From Nitrososphaeraceae archaeon (GTDB lineage Archaea > Thermoproteota > Nitrososphaeria > Nitrososphaerales > Nitrososphaeraceae), in the NCBI GenBank assembly GCA_009377575.1, contig WHTU01000024.1:1-43541 (forward strand): DNA of 43,541 nucleotides, given 5' to 3'. The position numbers were made by a program, and so were the translations under genes. Under the pieces are notes generated by a model. That model was not told the origin of the DNA and did no database searches. It worked only from the letters and a program-made list of their open reading frames with translations. Below are positions 18,304 to 26,391 of this stretch, piece after piece. The stretch's first letter is position 1, and every line of letters begins with the position of its first letter.

Positions 18304-19470
18304 CTAACTATTCAAATTACTACCATTAATAGAAAGGGTATTTGTATTTTGGATGTATACCAAATCTTTCATAGTTATTACTTTAAAATCGTTGTCGTGT
18401 AAATATTTCATCTCGTCCTCAAACAGATTTACGCTTGTGTCTGTCGGTATCACGCTTTCGCCTATATCCTCAATTGGAACAAATGCATGGTAAACAATGA
18501 TTGGAATCGCTCTTATTGTCCCATCTTTGTTAAAGTGAATCTGACTGTCAACTGCTGCTTTGAATCTGTCAAACATCTGAGAATTATTATAACGTTGGCA
18601 CTCATCTATGCATGTAAAATTATCATAATCATAGGGTCCTACAATATGCTTGTGTGACCAACTGTTAATAGCATACCTACTACTACCTAAAGTTTGCTCC
18701 AACGGGCTAAAAGTGTCCGCCTTTGCGCTACGTGTGCCATTATCTTCGTTTTCAGATGTTATACAACTTGGCATGCTGATGGATGATTCATTTGCAACGT
18801 TGCTATAGGGAATTTTGCCCCAAAGGTCGCAGTTTAGGAAAGTGAGTGGATATTTACTATCTGTTCTGGCTAAATTGTAATATTTGGCTACTGATTTGAG
18901 CACTGTTTGGTTATTCCATCCATTTCCATAAGGGTAAGCAAAAACCGTCGTATTGATTCCGTTCTTCAGAAAGCATTCTTTTGCTTTGTGTATTTCAAGA
19001 TCTAACTTCTCTGTTGATAGTGAATTTAGATTAGCGTGCGTCATTGTATGTGCCTGGATATCCGTACCATCTTTCATTAACTTTGAAATATCTTCCCATC
19101 CTCTCTCGTTTATTCGTCCACAGATCTGGAAGAATGTTGCTTTGAATCCGTATTTGTCTAGAATTGGTTTAGCATAGATGATCTGGCTCACATATGAATC
19201 ATCGAAATTTATGATGATTAGTTTATCAGACGAAGTTATACCATTGCCGTTACGTATGATAGGATGTATTTCTTTTTGAGTAGTGACTGAGTCGTTGTGA
19301 TAGTTTTGACCCGCATCTACATACGGAGTGATCTCTTCTAGATTAATATCACTGTCCACTTGAATTGAGGCTATGAGTGGGAACACATCAGTTGAATGTA
19401 GTAATAAAGTGACGAATGAGGCAGCTAAGATAGAATTAACGATTACAAAAATACTTATTGTTAGTGCCAA
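18304..19470 (-). CDS. exported polysaccharide deacetylase (NodB/CE4-type)
   Basis: A 388-residue protein starting at TTG 19470 with an N-terminal hydrophobic anchor (about residues 3-24). The NodB-homology core is clear: LIIINFDDSYVSQI with metal and base aspartates Asp90-Asp91, KYGFKATFF, then the metal-binding HTMTHANL with His141 and His145, and FAYPYGNGWN. CE4 enzymes remove N-acetyl or other acyl groups from surface polysaccharides using a divalent metal. A long insert between about residues 195 and 290 is Cys-containing and differs from the paralogue next door. The last 100 residues include IPIIVYHAF and DEMKYLHDNDFKVITM, as in the second gene. It is 156 bases downstream of its paralogue, probably one transcription unit or a tandem duplication. 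Confidence 0.93.
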   Translation of the reverse strand: MALTISIFVIVNSILAASFVTLLLHSTDVFPLIASIQVDSDINLEEITPYVDAGQNYHNDSVTTQKEIHPIIRNGNGITSSDKLIIINFDDSYVSQIIYAKPILDKYGFKATFFQICGRINERGWEDISKLMKDGTDIQAHTMTHANLNSLSTEKLDLEIHKAKECFLKNGINTTVFAYPYGNGWNNQTVLKSVAKYYNLARTDSKYPLTFLNCDLWGKIPYSNVANESSISMPSCITSENEDNGTRSAKADTFSPLEQTLGSSRYAINSWSHKHIVGPYDYDNFTCIDECQRYNNSQMFDRFKAAVDSQIHFNKDGTIRAIPIIVYHAFVPIEDIGESVIPTDTSVNLFEDEMKYLHDNDFKVITMKDLVYIQNTNTLSINGSNLNS

Positions 19471-19626
19471 GGCGATATGTTCACAATTAATCCTGAATCA
19501 AACGGTATGACAATCTGGAATACACTAATACTAATACTACTGATAGTAATACCATTCCTACGAATCAGAGCCTTCACAACAAATCTCCAATCATATATAC
19601 AACAGTCGCGGCTACCCATTGGGCAT

Positions 19627-20580
19627 TTACTTGATGCGTAGTGAGTTACTAATTGCGTCATAGGCGAGATCAGCCATAGTGAGCACCTTAAAACCGTTAT
19701 CATGCAGATATTTCATTTCCTTCTCAAAAAGGCTTATACTCATGTCAGTTGGTATTTTATTTTCTCTTATGTTCTCGTAAGGGACAAATCCATGATATAC
19801 AATTATTGGAATGCTTTTTATTGGTCCGCCCTTGTCGTAATTGACCTGATCATCTACTACTTCGGTGAACTGCTCGAAACTCTGGGAATTATCGTAATAC
19901 TCACAGTCAAGTGTACACGTATACGTGCTGTAGTCATATAAACCTCCAATGTGGGTTGGTACCCAGCTGTTAATATCATACCTGTTTACAAAGGTATTGG
20001 ACGGTTCCGTAGGTACGCATTCGGGACCTGATCTGCTGTAAACACACTTAGTAGGATAGGTAGCCCCTCTGCCTAAATCATAATATTTCGCAATCGTATT
20101 GATTACCGTTTCGTTCTTTGTTCCTGCGCCATAAGGATACGCAAAGATGCTTGCATTAATTCCGTGCCTCAGGAGACACTGCTTAGATCGGCCTATTTCA
20201 TTCTCTAATTGCTCTACTGACAAAGTATTCAAATTTGCATGCGTCATCGTATGTGACTGTATATCCATTCCGTCCGAATGTAATCGCTCTATTGCCTCCC
20301 AGCCAGCTTGAGATTTTACCCATCCGCAGACAGGGAAGAAAGTTGCCTTAAAGCCGTACTTGTCCAAGATTGGTTTTGCATATCTGATTTGATCAATAGA
20401 AGTATCATCAAAATTCAAAATCACCAATTTCTGACTCTCAGTACCCAAACTTTCATTGTCAAGTAATTGTACGTTATGAAGCTGTGGAATATGGCCATAA
20501 ACTTCGGTCTGGAGTAGTATTCCAGTCCCAGCTATTACCAGTATTATTATGAACACGCAACCATCTATAACTTTAAACAA
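19627..20580 (-). CDS. exported polysaccharide deacetylase, tandem paralogue
   Basis: A 317-residue paralogue of the gene at 18304-19470. It has an N-terminal hydrophobic segment (about residues 8-24), LNFDDTSIDQI with Asp58-Asp59, KYGFKATFF, HTMTHANL with His110 and His114, FAYPYGAG, IPIIVYHGFVPYENI and EMKYLHDNGFKVLTM. The start is TTG at 20580. An SD-like GGAGGAG at 20591-20597 sits ten bases upstream and supports it. It lacks most of the insert of its neighbour. Activity is inferred to be deacetylation of a surface or exported polysaccharide. Confidence 0.93.
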   Translation of the reverse strand: MFKVIDGCVFIIILVIAGTGILLQTEVYGHIPQLHNVQLLDNESLGTESQKLVILNFDDTSIDQIRYAKPILDKYGFKATFFPVCGWVKSQAGWEAIERLHSDGMDIQSHTMTHANLNTLSVEQLENEIGRSKQCLLRHGINASIFAYPYGAGTKNETVINTIAKYYDLGRGATYPTKCVYSRSGPECVPTEPSNTFVNRYDINSWVPTHIGGLYDYSTYTCTLDCEYYDNSQSFEQFTEVVDDQVNYDKGGPIKSIPIIVYHGFVPYENIRENKIPTDMSISLFEKEMKYLHDNGFKVLTMADLAYDAISNSLRIK

Positions 20581-20590
20581 ATTCTATGAT

Positions 20591-20597
20591 TCTCCTC
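20591..20597 (-). promoter_or_regulatory. ribosome binding site supporting the TTG start at 20580
   Basis: On the minus strand GGAGGAG precedes TTG 20580 by ten bases and is close to the archaeal 16S anti-SD complement. Confidence 0.6.
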
Positions 20598-20821
20598 CAG
20601 TTTTTTTGTATATTGCTGAAGATCGATCTACACCCGTATCGAAGTTGTTGTTATCTCTGATAATTGAACTAAGTGGGTAAATTAATTCGTAGTATGACTA
20701 TTTCGCCAGTTTATTGCTGATATTCACATTTAGAGGGAAAAATCAGTTTAGAGTGACTGATATCTTCGAAGTTCTTTATTATGAGGCTTCCATTCATAGA
20801 TTTGTCTTCTTGGGATGCTTG

Positions 20822-21235
20822 TTATTGTTTCGCAGAAAGAATGTCTTTGATTTCATTATCGTCTAACAAAATATTGATGATCTTCATATAATCAATATCT
20901 GCTAATTCTGAGTGGTTTGACGTTTTTATGCTGTCTATTGTTTCAAGCTTCCAGCAAATGCTAGACGCCTTCTCTGCGGTTTTTTGAAGGTTGTTAATTA
21001 CTTTTCCAAAAGATGATAATCTGTACTTTCCCTTATATCTTATTATTAAACCTGCAGTGATCAGTTTGTTTATTCTAACATAATATCGTCTACGTGATAA
21101 TCCTAATTCCAAAATGAGGGCTTGTGAACCCCTCTCCTTATTGGTAATGATCGTCTTGAAAAGCCGCTCAGTCTTCATATCAGATAATACTCTTAGTATA
21201 TTTGTTGCAGAAACATCTCTGGGCACTCTGGGCAC
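20822..21235 (-). CDS. winged-helix regulator, short archaeal family
   Basis: A 137-residue protein with a winged-helix core: ILRVLSDMKTERLFKTII, LELGLSRRRYYVRINKLITA as recognition helix, then the wing GKYRLSSFGKVI. A C-terminal helical part with a conserved tail (YMKIINILLDDNEIKDIL) is probably for dimer formation. It is closely related to the gene at 36343 and more distantly to those at 34668 and 21530. GTG 21235 is followed by a nine-base direct repeat (GTGCCCAGA twice), so the second GTG at 21226 is an equally good start. It is probably a DNA-binding repressor. Targets are unknown; it lies beside the polysaccharide deacetylase pair. Confidence 0.85.
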   Translation of the reverse strand: MPRVPRDVSATNILRVLSDMKTERLFKTIITNKERGSQALILELGLSRRRYYVRINKLITAGLIIRYKGKYRLSSFGKVINNLQKTAEKASSICWKLETIDSIKTSNHSELADIDYMKIINILLDDNEIKDILSAKQ

Positions 21236-21529
21236 GATTAGAATACACTATGTGCACTTGCTAAAATAACTTATACGGCATTGTCCGGTATCTTTTAGCT
21301 TTTCTGGTTACAAGCGTTGAACATAGGCAAGTGCATGTAAAAAATACGCCATCACGTTAATAGTATGCATTTATGCAAATTTGAAGAAAAAAATGATTGC
21401 CTCGCTCACATCAACATCATGGTCAGTATTCCTTGCGTGGAATTGATGAAGAACAGGGACAAAAAAAATAACTGGTTTTAATAGGTTAAAGTGCATTTTG
21501 TTCATCCTTGTTTTCTGAGAAACATGATA

Positions 21530-21859
21530 TTATTCTGTTATGTTCCTCAATAGGTAACCATTATGGTTATTTGTAAGGATATCAATTGCCCTTCCATACT
21601 CTTTTGTCAGGCTATTTCCAAGAAAATCTGAAAACTAATGTACAATTTTTCCTAATGCCGTAGCAGAATATTTGCCTTCTATTTTCTGGACAAAGCTGAC
21701 GATAATCACCATATTTAGTTTAGAATAGAACTGTTTACGGGCAAATTTCAAGCTGGTTATTGTGAACAGTTGTTCGTCATGTATGTTGCTGAAGAGGTGT
21801 AATGACCCCTCATCTGATAGACATTTGTGAAGTTCGCTCTCATCTACTGTGTTGATCAT
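21530..21859 (-). pseudogene. winged-helix regulator relic of the same family, with an in-frame stop
   Basis: The first 74 codons (to TAG 21635-21637) read LHKCLSDEGSLHLFSNI, FARKQFYSKLNMVI and EGKYSATALGKIVH. They match the winged helix and wing of the regulators at 34668, 20822 and 36343. The frame continues past the stop as FSDFLGNSLTKEYGRAIDIL to a TAA at 21530-21532, in the place where paralogues have their C-terminal helices. The recognition helix has lost its usual LGLSRRxYY pattern. Either a truncated 74-residue DNA-binding protein or a pseudogene. Confidence 0.65.
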
Positions 21860-21926
21860 TATTTTTTTTTACAAATTTCGGTGATATACATATTAAGATA
21901 CCTGAGCAAGTTACCCAAGAATTCAA

Positions 21927-22064
21927 GTGTGGATAGACGGCACCAAGATAGTGGATTACATCGACAATCATCCTGCTATTCCGCGCAATTCTGAAACGAT
22001 GAAGCAAGGAGGTCCGATAGCACTTTACACTGAGGATGCAGCAGTAGGGTTCGACAATGTCTGA
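21927..22064 (+). pseudogene. orphan C-terminal fragment of an exported concanavalin-type domain protein
   Basis: Only 45 residues remain: VWIDGTKIVDYIDNHPAIP, then MKQGGPIALYTEDAAVGFDN and V. This is the typical last sheet of DUF1080/LamG-like sugar-binding or hydrolase domains (VWIDGxKVVDY; GxIxLYTEDAxVxFDNV). No upstream part of the domain can be found, so it is a gene remnant. It belongs to a different sandwich family from the truncated gene at 17695. Confidence 0.65.
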
Positions 22065-22482
22065 ATAAGGCCGTTGTAAAAAGTATAAGAGCTGCTACTT
22101 CGGCCCGCTTTGGGTCTTTTAGTTAAATAGTACCAAGAATATATTAGATCCGTTGAATAGGTTTTTCATTCTGTCAAATGCAGTAAGACAGCCTAGGCAT
22201 GAGAGGTAATCTCATATACTTAAACAAGAAAATCTAGGTCACATGCCTACCATAAGGGAAATTTCACTATGAAATTAGATAGGATCGCGCCACTCTTAGA
22301 TCAAGCAATAGATTATCAATTCAAAATGCCTAAAGATGCAAAAGCGTTATAAAGAAAAAGAAAATGATGGATTTCAATTGTTGGATATCCAAAATATTTA
22401 CATAGAGCACTACCCAGTAGTATCACCTACTGAGGCACTCTAACGTTTACATATGTCATTCGTGAGAGAATAGGAGACCCAT
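22065..22482. other. gap before the XPB helicase gene
   Basis: Contains a 27-codon frame at 22269-22352 (MKLDRIAPLLDQAIDYQFKM and on), too short to judge. GGAG at 22473-22476 lies six bases before ATG 22483 and is a plausible ribosome binding site. Confidence 0.45.
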
Positions 22483-23985
22483 ATGGTGCTTTTGATATAT
22501 GATAGGGGGACAATTGTAATTAAGGGATTAATGCACATCCCTTTTGCTACTCTAGACCCCAGAACCAATTCTCTTAGAGCGCAGGCATTGAACTATTCAG
22601 ATATCATTCATTATCTATGTGAAAGCGGCATTGAATACACCGACCAGGTTCTCGATCTCATTCCCTCTCCGCATTTAACAACGACTGATGTTTCGTTGAG
22701 AGATTATCAGCAAAAGGCTTTGAATAGATGGGTAAAAGTAGGTATGAGAGGCTGTATCGTACTTCCAACAGGAGCAGGCAAGACGATATTAGGAATCAAA
22801 TCTATTGAAAGAATTAACTCCTCAGCGTTGGTTGTGGTGCCAACTTTAGATCTCATGCATCAATGGACTGAAGTATTATCGAAGCACATTACAAATACAT
22901 CCATCGGAAACCTGGGTGGTGGATCCGAAGACATTGAGCCGATAACTGTAGCTACTTATGACTCTGCATACATTAGAGCATCGACTCTTGGCAATAGATT
23001 CTCTTTTGTAATATTTGATGAAGTTCATCATCTCGCCGCACCAGGCTATAGATCAATAGCAGAACAACTAGCGGCTCCATACAGGTTAGGTCTTACCGCT
23101 ACGATTGAAAGGGAAGACAAGCTACATTTAGACTTTCCAAGATTAGTTGGTGGCGGTGTTGTCTTTGAGATCCTCCCAACCGAGCTTGCTAAGAGTAAGC
23201 ATCTTGCCTCCTACGAAATTAAGAGGATACAAGTCGCATTGACCACTCAAGAACAGAATGAATATCAGAAGAACTTTGGAATATACCAACTTAGTCTTAA
23301 GAAACTGGGAATTAGGATGAATTACCATGGTTCATTTAGAAGGTTGATAATGATGTCAACAAAGAACAGGGTGGCCCGCGAAGCATTACTTGCCAGAAAT
23401 AAAGCAATGGATATCGCTTTGAATAGCAAATCAAAGTTAGAAATATTGAGGAAAATCCTCGCTGAGAATAGGGGTGTGAAAACGATAATTTTTACTCAAC
23501 ACAATAGCCTGGTTTATGCAATTGCCGATGAGTTTTTAATTCCTGCGATAACTTACAGAACGGACAAATCAGAGAGAAAGGATGTCTTGTTAGGTTTCAG
23601 AGAAGGGCGATATTTGGCTATAGTCACATCGAAAGTTCTGGATGAAGGAGTGGACGTTCCTGATGCAAAACTCGGAATCATTGTTAGCGGGACCGGGAGT
23701 GGTAGAGAATTTATTCAGCGACTTGGAAGGCTTTTGAGACCAAAGCTTGTTAATGCTGACGGTAGCGATCAAAAAGCCGAGCTAATCGAAATCATATCAT
23801 CGAATACTCGTGAGACAGGTACTAGCGAAAGAAGGAAAAAAGCCCTCACTAAAATTAATCAAAGAAAGAAGGGACAAGAGGACGACGAAGCCGAATATGT
23901 GGAGTATGAGAGGGGAACCACTAGTAGGGAAACAGATAAAGACGTTGGTGCGGAATCCGATGACAAAGACTTAATGTTAAGTTAA
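22483..23985 (+). CDS. XPB/Rad25-type superfamily 2 DNA helicase
   Basis: A 500-residue helicase with the order of parts seen in archaeal XPB. An N-terminal region is followed by LRDYQQKAL (Q-like motif), Walker A PTGAGKT at 95-101, motif II DEVHH at 179-183 and LGLTAT (motif III). The XPB-specific RED triplet is at 210-212. A thumb-like insert covers about 245-300. The second helicase domain has DEGVDVP and QRLGRLLRP (motif VI, from 412). The tail of 80 residues is highly charged. ATP-driven unwinding in repair or transcription-linked DNA opening is the expected role. The nuclease partner Bax1, often encoded next to archaeal XPB, is not found on either side. ATG 22483 has an SD. Confidence 0.92.
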   Translation: MVLLIYDRGTIVIKGLMHIPFATLDPRTNSLRAQALNYSDIIHYLCESGIEYTDQVLDLIPSPHLTTTDVSLRDYQQKALNRWVKVGMRGCIVLPTGAGKTILGIKSIERINSSALVVVPTLDLMHQWTEVLSKHITNTSIGNLGGGSEDIEPITVATYDSAYIRASTLGNRFSFVIFDEVHHLAAPGYRSIAEQLAAPYRLGLTATIEREDKLHLDFPRLVGGGVVFEILPTELAKSKHLASYEIKRIQVALTTQEQNEYQKNFGIYQLSLKKLGIRMNYHGSFRRLIMMSTKNRVAREALLARNKAMDIALNSKSKLEILRKILAENRGVKTIIFTQHNSLVYAIADEFLIPAITYRTDKSERKDVLLGFREGRYLAIVTSKVLDEGVDVPDAKLGIIVSGTGSGREFIQRLGRLLRPKLVNADGSDQKAELIEIISSNTRETGTSERRKKALTKINQRKKGQEDDEAEYVEYERGTTSRETDKDVGAESDDKDLMLS

Positions 23986-24439
23986 TCTGGATCAGAATTC
24001 ATCAGATTGTTACTTCTAGGAGAGATAGGATGAATTTTCAAATTTCCTCTTGATTGCGCATTCCCCGAAAGAAAGTATTTAGTTAATCCAAATATAGACG
24101 CATTTCAAGCATTTCTAATACCTAGAAATACTGCTGTTTTTTGATATCTTTTTTCAGCGTCTTGAATTTGGACTGAGTACCCACCCAATGCATCGATAAG
24201 GACTGCAACGGAACTGTATCGTTAAGGTTCGAAGAAGACTAAGCGTTACATCACGGCTGACTCTATGCGTTTGGTGTTGAATGCTTTCATGTTTGATGGC
24301 AATCCACACATAAAAAGACAATTAGCTGGAAAGATTATTAGCTGCTTATGGTTATGTTGTTCAGATAGAAAGTTTGCATCGACGAAATTGGCCAGAGTGT
24401 GTGAGAGAATCTCCGAAATTAATACTGGAATCTGTATCG
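23986..24439. other. gap before an exported protein gene
   Basis: About 450 bases. A 74-residue plus-strand ORF (24265-24489) overlaps the start of the next gene in another frame and has no protein-like features beyond length. No promoter is obvious. Confidence 0.4.
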
Positions 24440-25447
24440 ATGATAATGCTGGCAACTATCATCTTACTTCCGAATACATTGGTTACTAGCAACCTCAATA
24501 TCTTTGATTTCTATACCGATCAGGCGACGAACTATAACTACGCTTTTGCATCAATAGAGAACGAAACAAATTCATCGACATCTTCCACATCTTCTAATTT
24601 GGATAGCAGTCCTGGAAGCTTAGAATATAACGCTAGATATTTCTGTGGCACAATCGTTGGCGAAGACGGTCCTCTTAGGCCAGGACGGTATAACTCGGAC
24701 ATAAATATCTTCAATAGGCTGCTATATCCAGTTTCCTTCTTCTGGAATGCAGTACCGTCTTTAACCCTTCAACCGAGCAAAATACCTAATGGATCTGCCC
24801 TTGATTCCCAGCCCTTTTCCGCAGACACCAATTATAGATTGCAAACCTTAGAACCAGGGGATTCAATTAGCCTTAGCTGCAGAGATTTCGTGCCGTCTTT
24901 TTTGTTGTACTCCAATACTACCGACAATGTTGATAGATTCATTGAAGGAGTTTCAACTATAAGTGTTGATCTCGATCCGTCCATACAAGCTGCTATTGCC
25001 TCCTCTCCTAGTGGGGTCGTCATATCTCAACCCGCAGGCGAAGCAACAAACGAACCGAATACGAATATCTTGAGTGTCGACGCTATCTATACAGTAAATG
25101 CACTTGCGGTTCCAAGTAGAGAGATCGTATTGCAACTTGTCGAGTACAGCATAAACAAACAGGACATAAACGGAAAATTGCCAACTGAAATAATTTTAAA
25201 ACCCCTTAGTATCACTGTTCCTATAAGGACAAATGAGACTGTGAACCCTGATACACAAGTTAGGGACATTCTTGCTAGCGAATATTCGTTAAATGCGACA
25301 GAAAGACAGAGCCTTGACATCACAATAAGAAATCTTAGTCTGGGCGTTGGGGCATTGGATGATAATCATGCTATATCACTTCAGCGAATCAATGCATATC
25401 AACCCGTTTATCCTAGTGATAACAATAGCACCCTGGGACAGCCTTAG
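24440..25447 (+). CDS. exported Asn/Ser-rich protein of unknown function
   Basis: A frame open from TTG 24374, but ATG 24440 gives a normal signal sequence (MIMLATIILLPNTLVTSN) and is preferred, for 335 residues. The mature protein is hydrophilic with many N-x-S/T sites. A Ser/Thr-rich stretch follows the signal, then a domain with two cysteines (YFCGTIVGEDGPLRPGRYN and SLSCRDFVPSF) that reads like a beta-sandwich. After it comes a conserved-looking region with PTEIILKPLSITVPI. No membrane anchor closes the protein. No family is recognised. It lies 454 bases after the helicase gene and is probably a separate unit. Confidence 0.75.
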   Translation: MIMLATIILLPNTLVTSNLNIFDFYTDQATNYNYAFASIENETNSSTSSTSSNLDSSPGSLEYNARYFCGTIVGEDGPLRPGRYNSDINIFNRLLYPVSFFWNAVPSLTLQPSKIPNGSALDSQPFSADTNYRLQTLEPGDSISLSCRDFVPSFLLYSNTTDNVDRFIEGVSTISVDLDPSIQAAIASSPSGVVISQPAGEATNEPNTNILSVDAIYTVNALAVPSREIVLQLVEYSINKQDINGKLPTEIILKPLSITVPIRTNETVNPDTQVRDILASEYSLNATERQSLDITIRNLSLGVGALDDNHAISLQRINAYQPVYPSDNNSTLGQP

Positions 25448-25458
25448 GTGCTCGCCTG

Positions 25459-25656
25459 TTATTTATTTTTTAACACTTTTTTGAGCATTCCAAGATGTTC
25501 GTTAAGTTTTTTGATATCTTCTTCTATTACTGCTATCATTTTAGAAGGGTTATCTGAGTCTGCTAACCTCCTCAAGTTAGTACGTTTCTTCTGCAGATTC
25601 GTTCTCTGCTTGAGATTCTGCTTCAGATCCTTTATCTCTTGGTTGTTGTAAGACAT
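25459..25656 (-). CDS. small coiled-coil protein
   Basis: A 65-residue, Lys/Leu/Asn-rich protein with heptad-like spacing throughout (EIKDLKQNLKQRTNLQKK; IEEDIKKLNEHLGMLKKVL) and no signal peptide, so two helices that likely pair. It lies on the same strand as the small exported peptide and RHH regulator upstream (95-base gap). This fits a block of small accessory genes typical of plasmids or viruses. Function unknown. Confidence 0.6.
   Translation of the reverse strand: MSYNNQEIKDLKQNLKQRTNLQKKRTNLRRLADSDNPSKMIAVIEEDIKKLNEHLGMLKKVLKNK
25461..25482 (+). terminator. oligo-T stretch behind the exported protein gene
   Basis: T-runs at 25466-25471 and 25477-25482 lie 14-35 bases after the stop at 25447, as expected for archaeal intrinsic termination. 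They also fall within the 3' end of the minus-strand gene that converges here. Confidence 0.45.
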
Positions 25657-25751
25657 AGTTTTAATCGGCAGCTCAAGCTCCTTTATGTCACGTATAAGCC
25701 TTCCTAACGTAGCTCAGCCATGCGAAAATAGAATGAGTGTGCATATAGAAG

Positions 25752-25973
25752 CTATTTCTCTAACACATCTAACTCATCATCATAGGGTAATAAACCGGCT
25801 TGTTGAAAAGCGAGTTTAGCCAGTATCTCTGTGTTGTTGTTTGTTGCGTTTTGGTTTGCAGTCGTGATGTTTTCCCTTGAGAATGTCAGAGCGTGTGCGA
25901 GAGGTAGTACATTGCTAAGCACTATCAGAGTGCCAACTAATGCTACTATTATCACAAATCCTGTTGTTTTCAT
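25752..25973 (-). CDS. short exported peptide, translationally coupled to an RHH regulator
   Basis: A 73-residue protein with a clear signal sequence (MKTTGFVIIVALVGTLIVLS; likely cleavage after AHA). The mature piece of about 44 residues is Asn/Thr-rich with several N-x-T sites and an acidic end (DDELDVLEK). Its ATG overlaps the TGA of the gene upstream (shared ATG/TGA at 25970-25973), so translation is coupled to the RHH regulator. Exported peptide plus DNA-binding partner recalls signalling or toxin-type peptides, but no such family is recognised. Confidence 0.72.
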   Translation of the reverse strand: MKTTGFVIIVALVGTLIVLSNVLPLAHALTFSRENITTANQNATNNNTEILAKLAFQQAGLLPYDDELDVLEK

Positions 25974-26119
25974 TTCTTACTCCCTCTAGCCTCAAGCGCA
26001 TCCAAAGCTTCCGTAATGATGTGATAAATCTTTACCTCATGAGTAACCCGTTTTATTAGCCGTTCGTGGTCTGATTCCTTTATCCTCACGTTCACAAATC
26101 CCTTTCCTTTCTCTTTCAT
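25970..26119 (-). CDS. ribbon-helix-helix (CopG/MetJ-like) regulator, 49 residues
   Basis: A short gene reading MKEKGKGFVNVRIKESDHER, then LIKRVTHEVKIYHIITEALD. The basic start followed by a beta-strand (FVNVRI), helix, turn and second helix is the ribbon-helix-helix pattern of CopG-type repressors and antitoxins. These dimerise and insert the strand in the major groove. It is the first gene of a coupled pair with the exported peptide, and probably autoregulates through the repeated sites at 26139-26211. Its stop overlaps the next start by one base step. Confidence 0.72.
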   Translation of the reverse strand: MKEKGKGFVNVRIKESDHERLIKRVTHEVKIYHIITEALDALEARGSKK

Positions 26120-26219
26120 ACCCTAGCTATGCATATATGCTATATAAGCTGTATGTCTTACATGTACTACAGAGTATACATAAGCTATATAAGATGCAAC
26201 GGCCATATAAGACTTGGAA
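26120..26219. promoter_or_regulatory. divergent control region with three TATA-like direct repeats
   Basis: GCTATATAAG occurs at 26139-26148 and again at 26184-26193, with a related CCATATAAG at 26203-26211. They sit between the RHH gene on the minus strand and a small plus-strand gene. They can serve as TATA boxes and as sites for a dimeric repressor, presumably the RHH protein (inference). Confidence 0.55.
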
Positions 26220-26367
26220 ATGAATAACGAACTTCAAAACAAAATAACTGAACTGAAAAGCATCATTCTGAGAGGGTTGCAATAAGGTCGCGGACTTGTT
26301 CGCAGATGAGCTTCAGACTCTTCTAGCGAATGAGGAACTAGTAGGCAATAAGCTAAGGAGGAGCTAA
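26220..26367 (+). pseudogene. small protein gene of about 48 residues with a frameshift
   Basis: ATG 26220 reads MNNELQNKITELKSIILRGL, then Q and TAA at 26283-26285. Skipping one T moves into KVADLFADELQTLLANEELV and onward to TAA at 26365-26367. Together the two parts make a plausible all-helical protein. A SD-like GGAGGAG at 26358-26364 then precedes ATG 26372 of a frame that starts MEGKDSRYG and is soon cut off where the 3' end of the MBL gene begins (about 26395). Divergent from the RHH regulator, so likely under its control. Confidence 0.45.
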
Positions 26368-26391
26368 GTCAATGGAAGGCAAAGATTCACG

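Noticed and set aside
19461-19703. 80-residue ORF between the two deacetylase genes
   Set aside because: It overlaps the 3' end of one and the start of the other in a different frame; the tandem genes explain the region.
24265-24489. 74-residue ORF as a separate gene before the exported protein
   Set aside because: It overlaps the signal-peptide coding region in another frame and shows no recognisable features.
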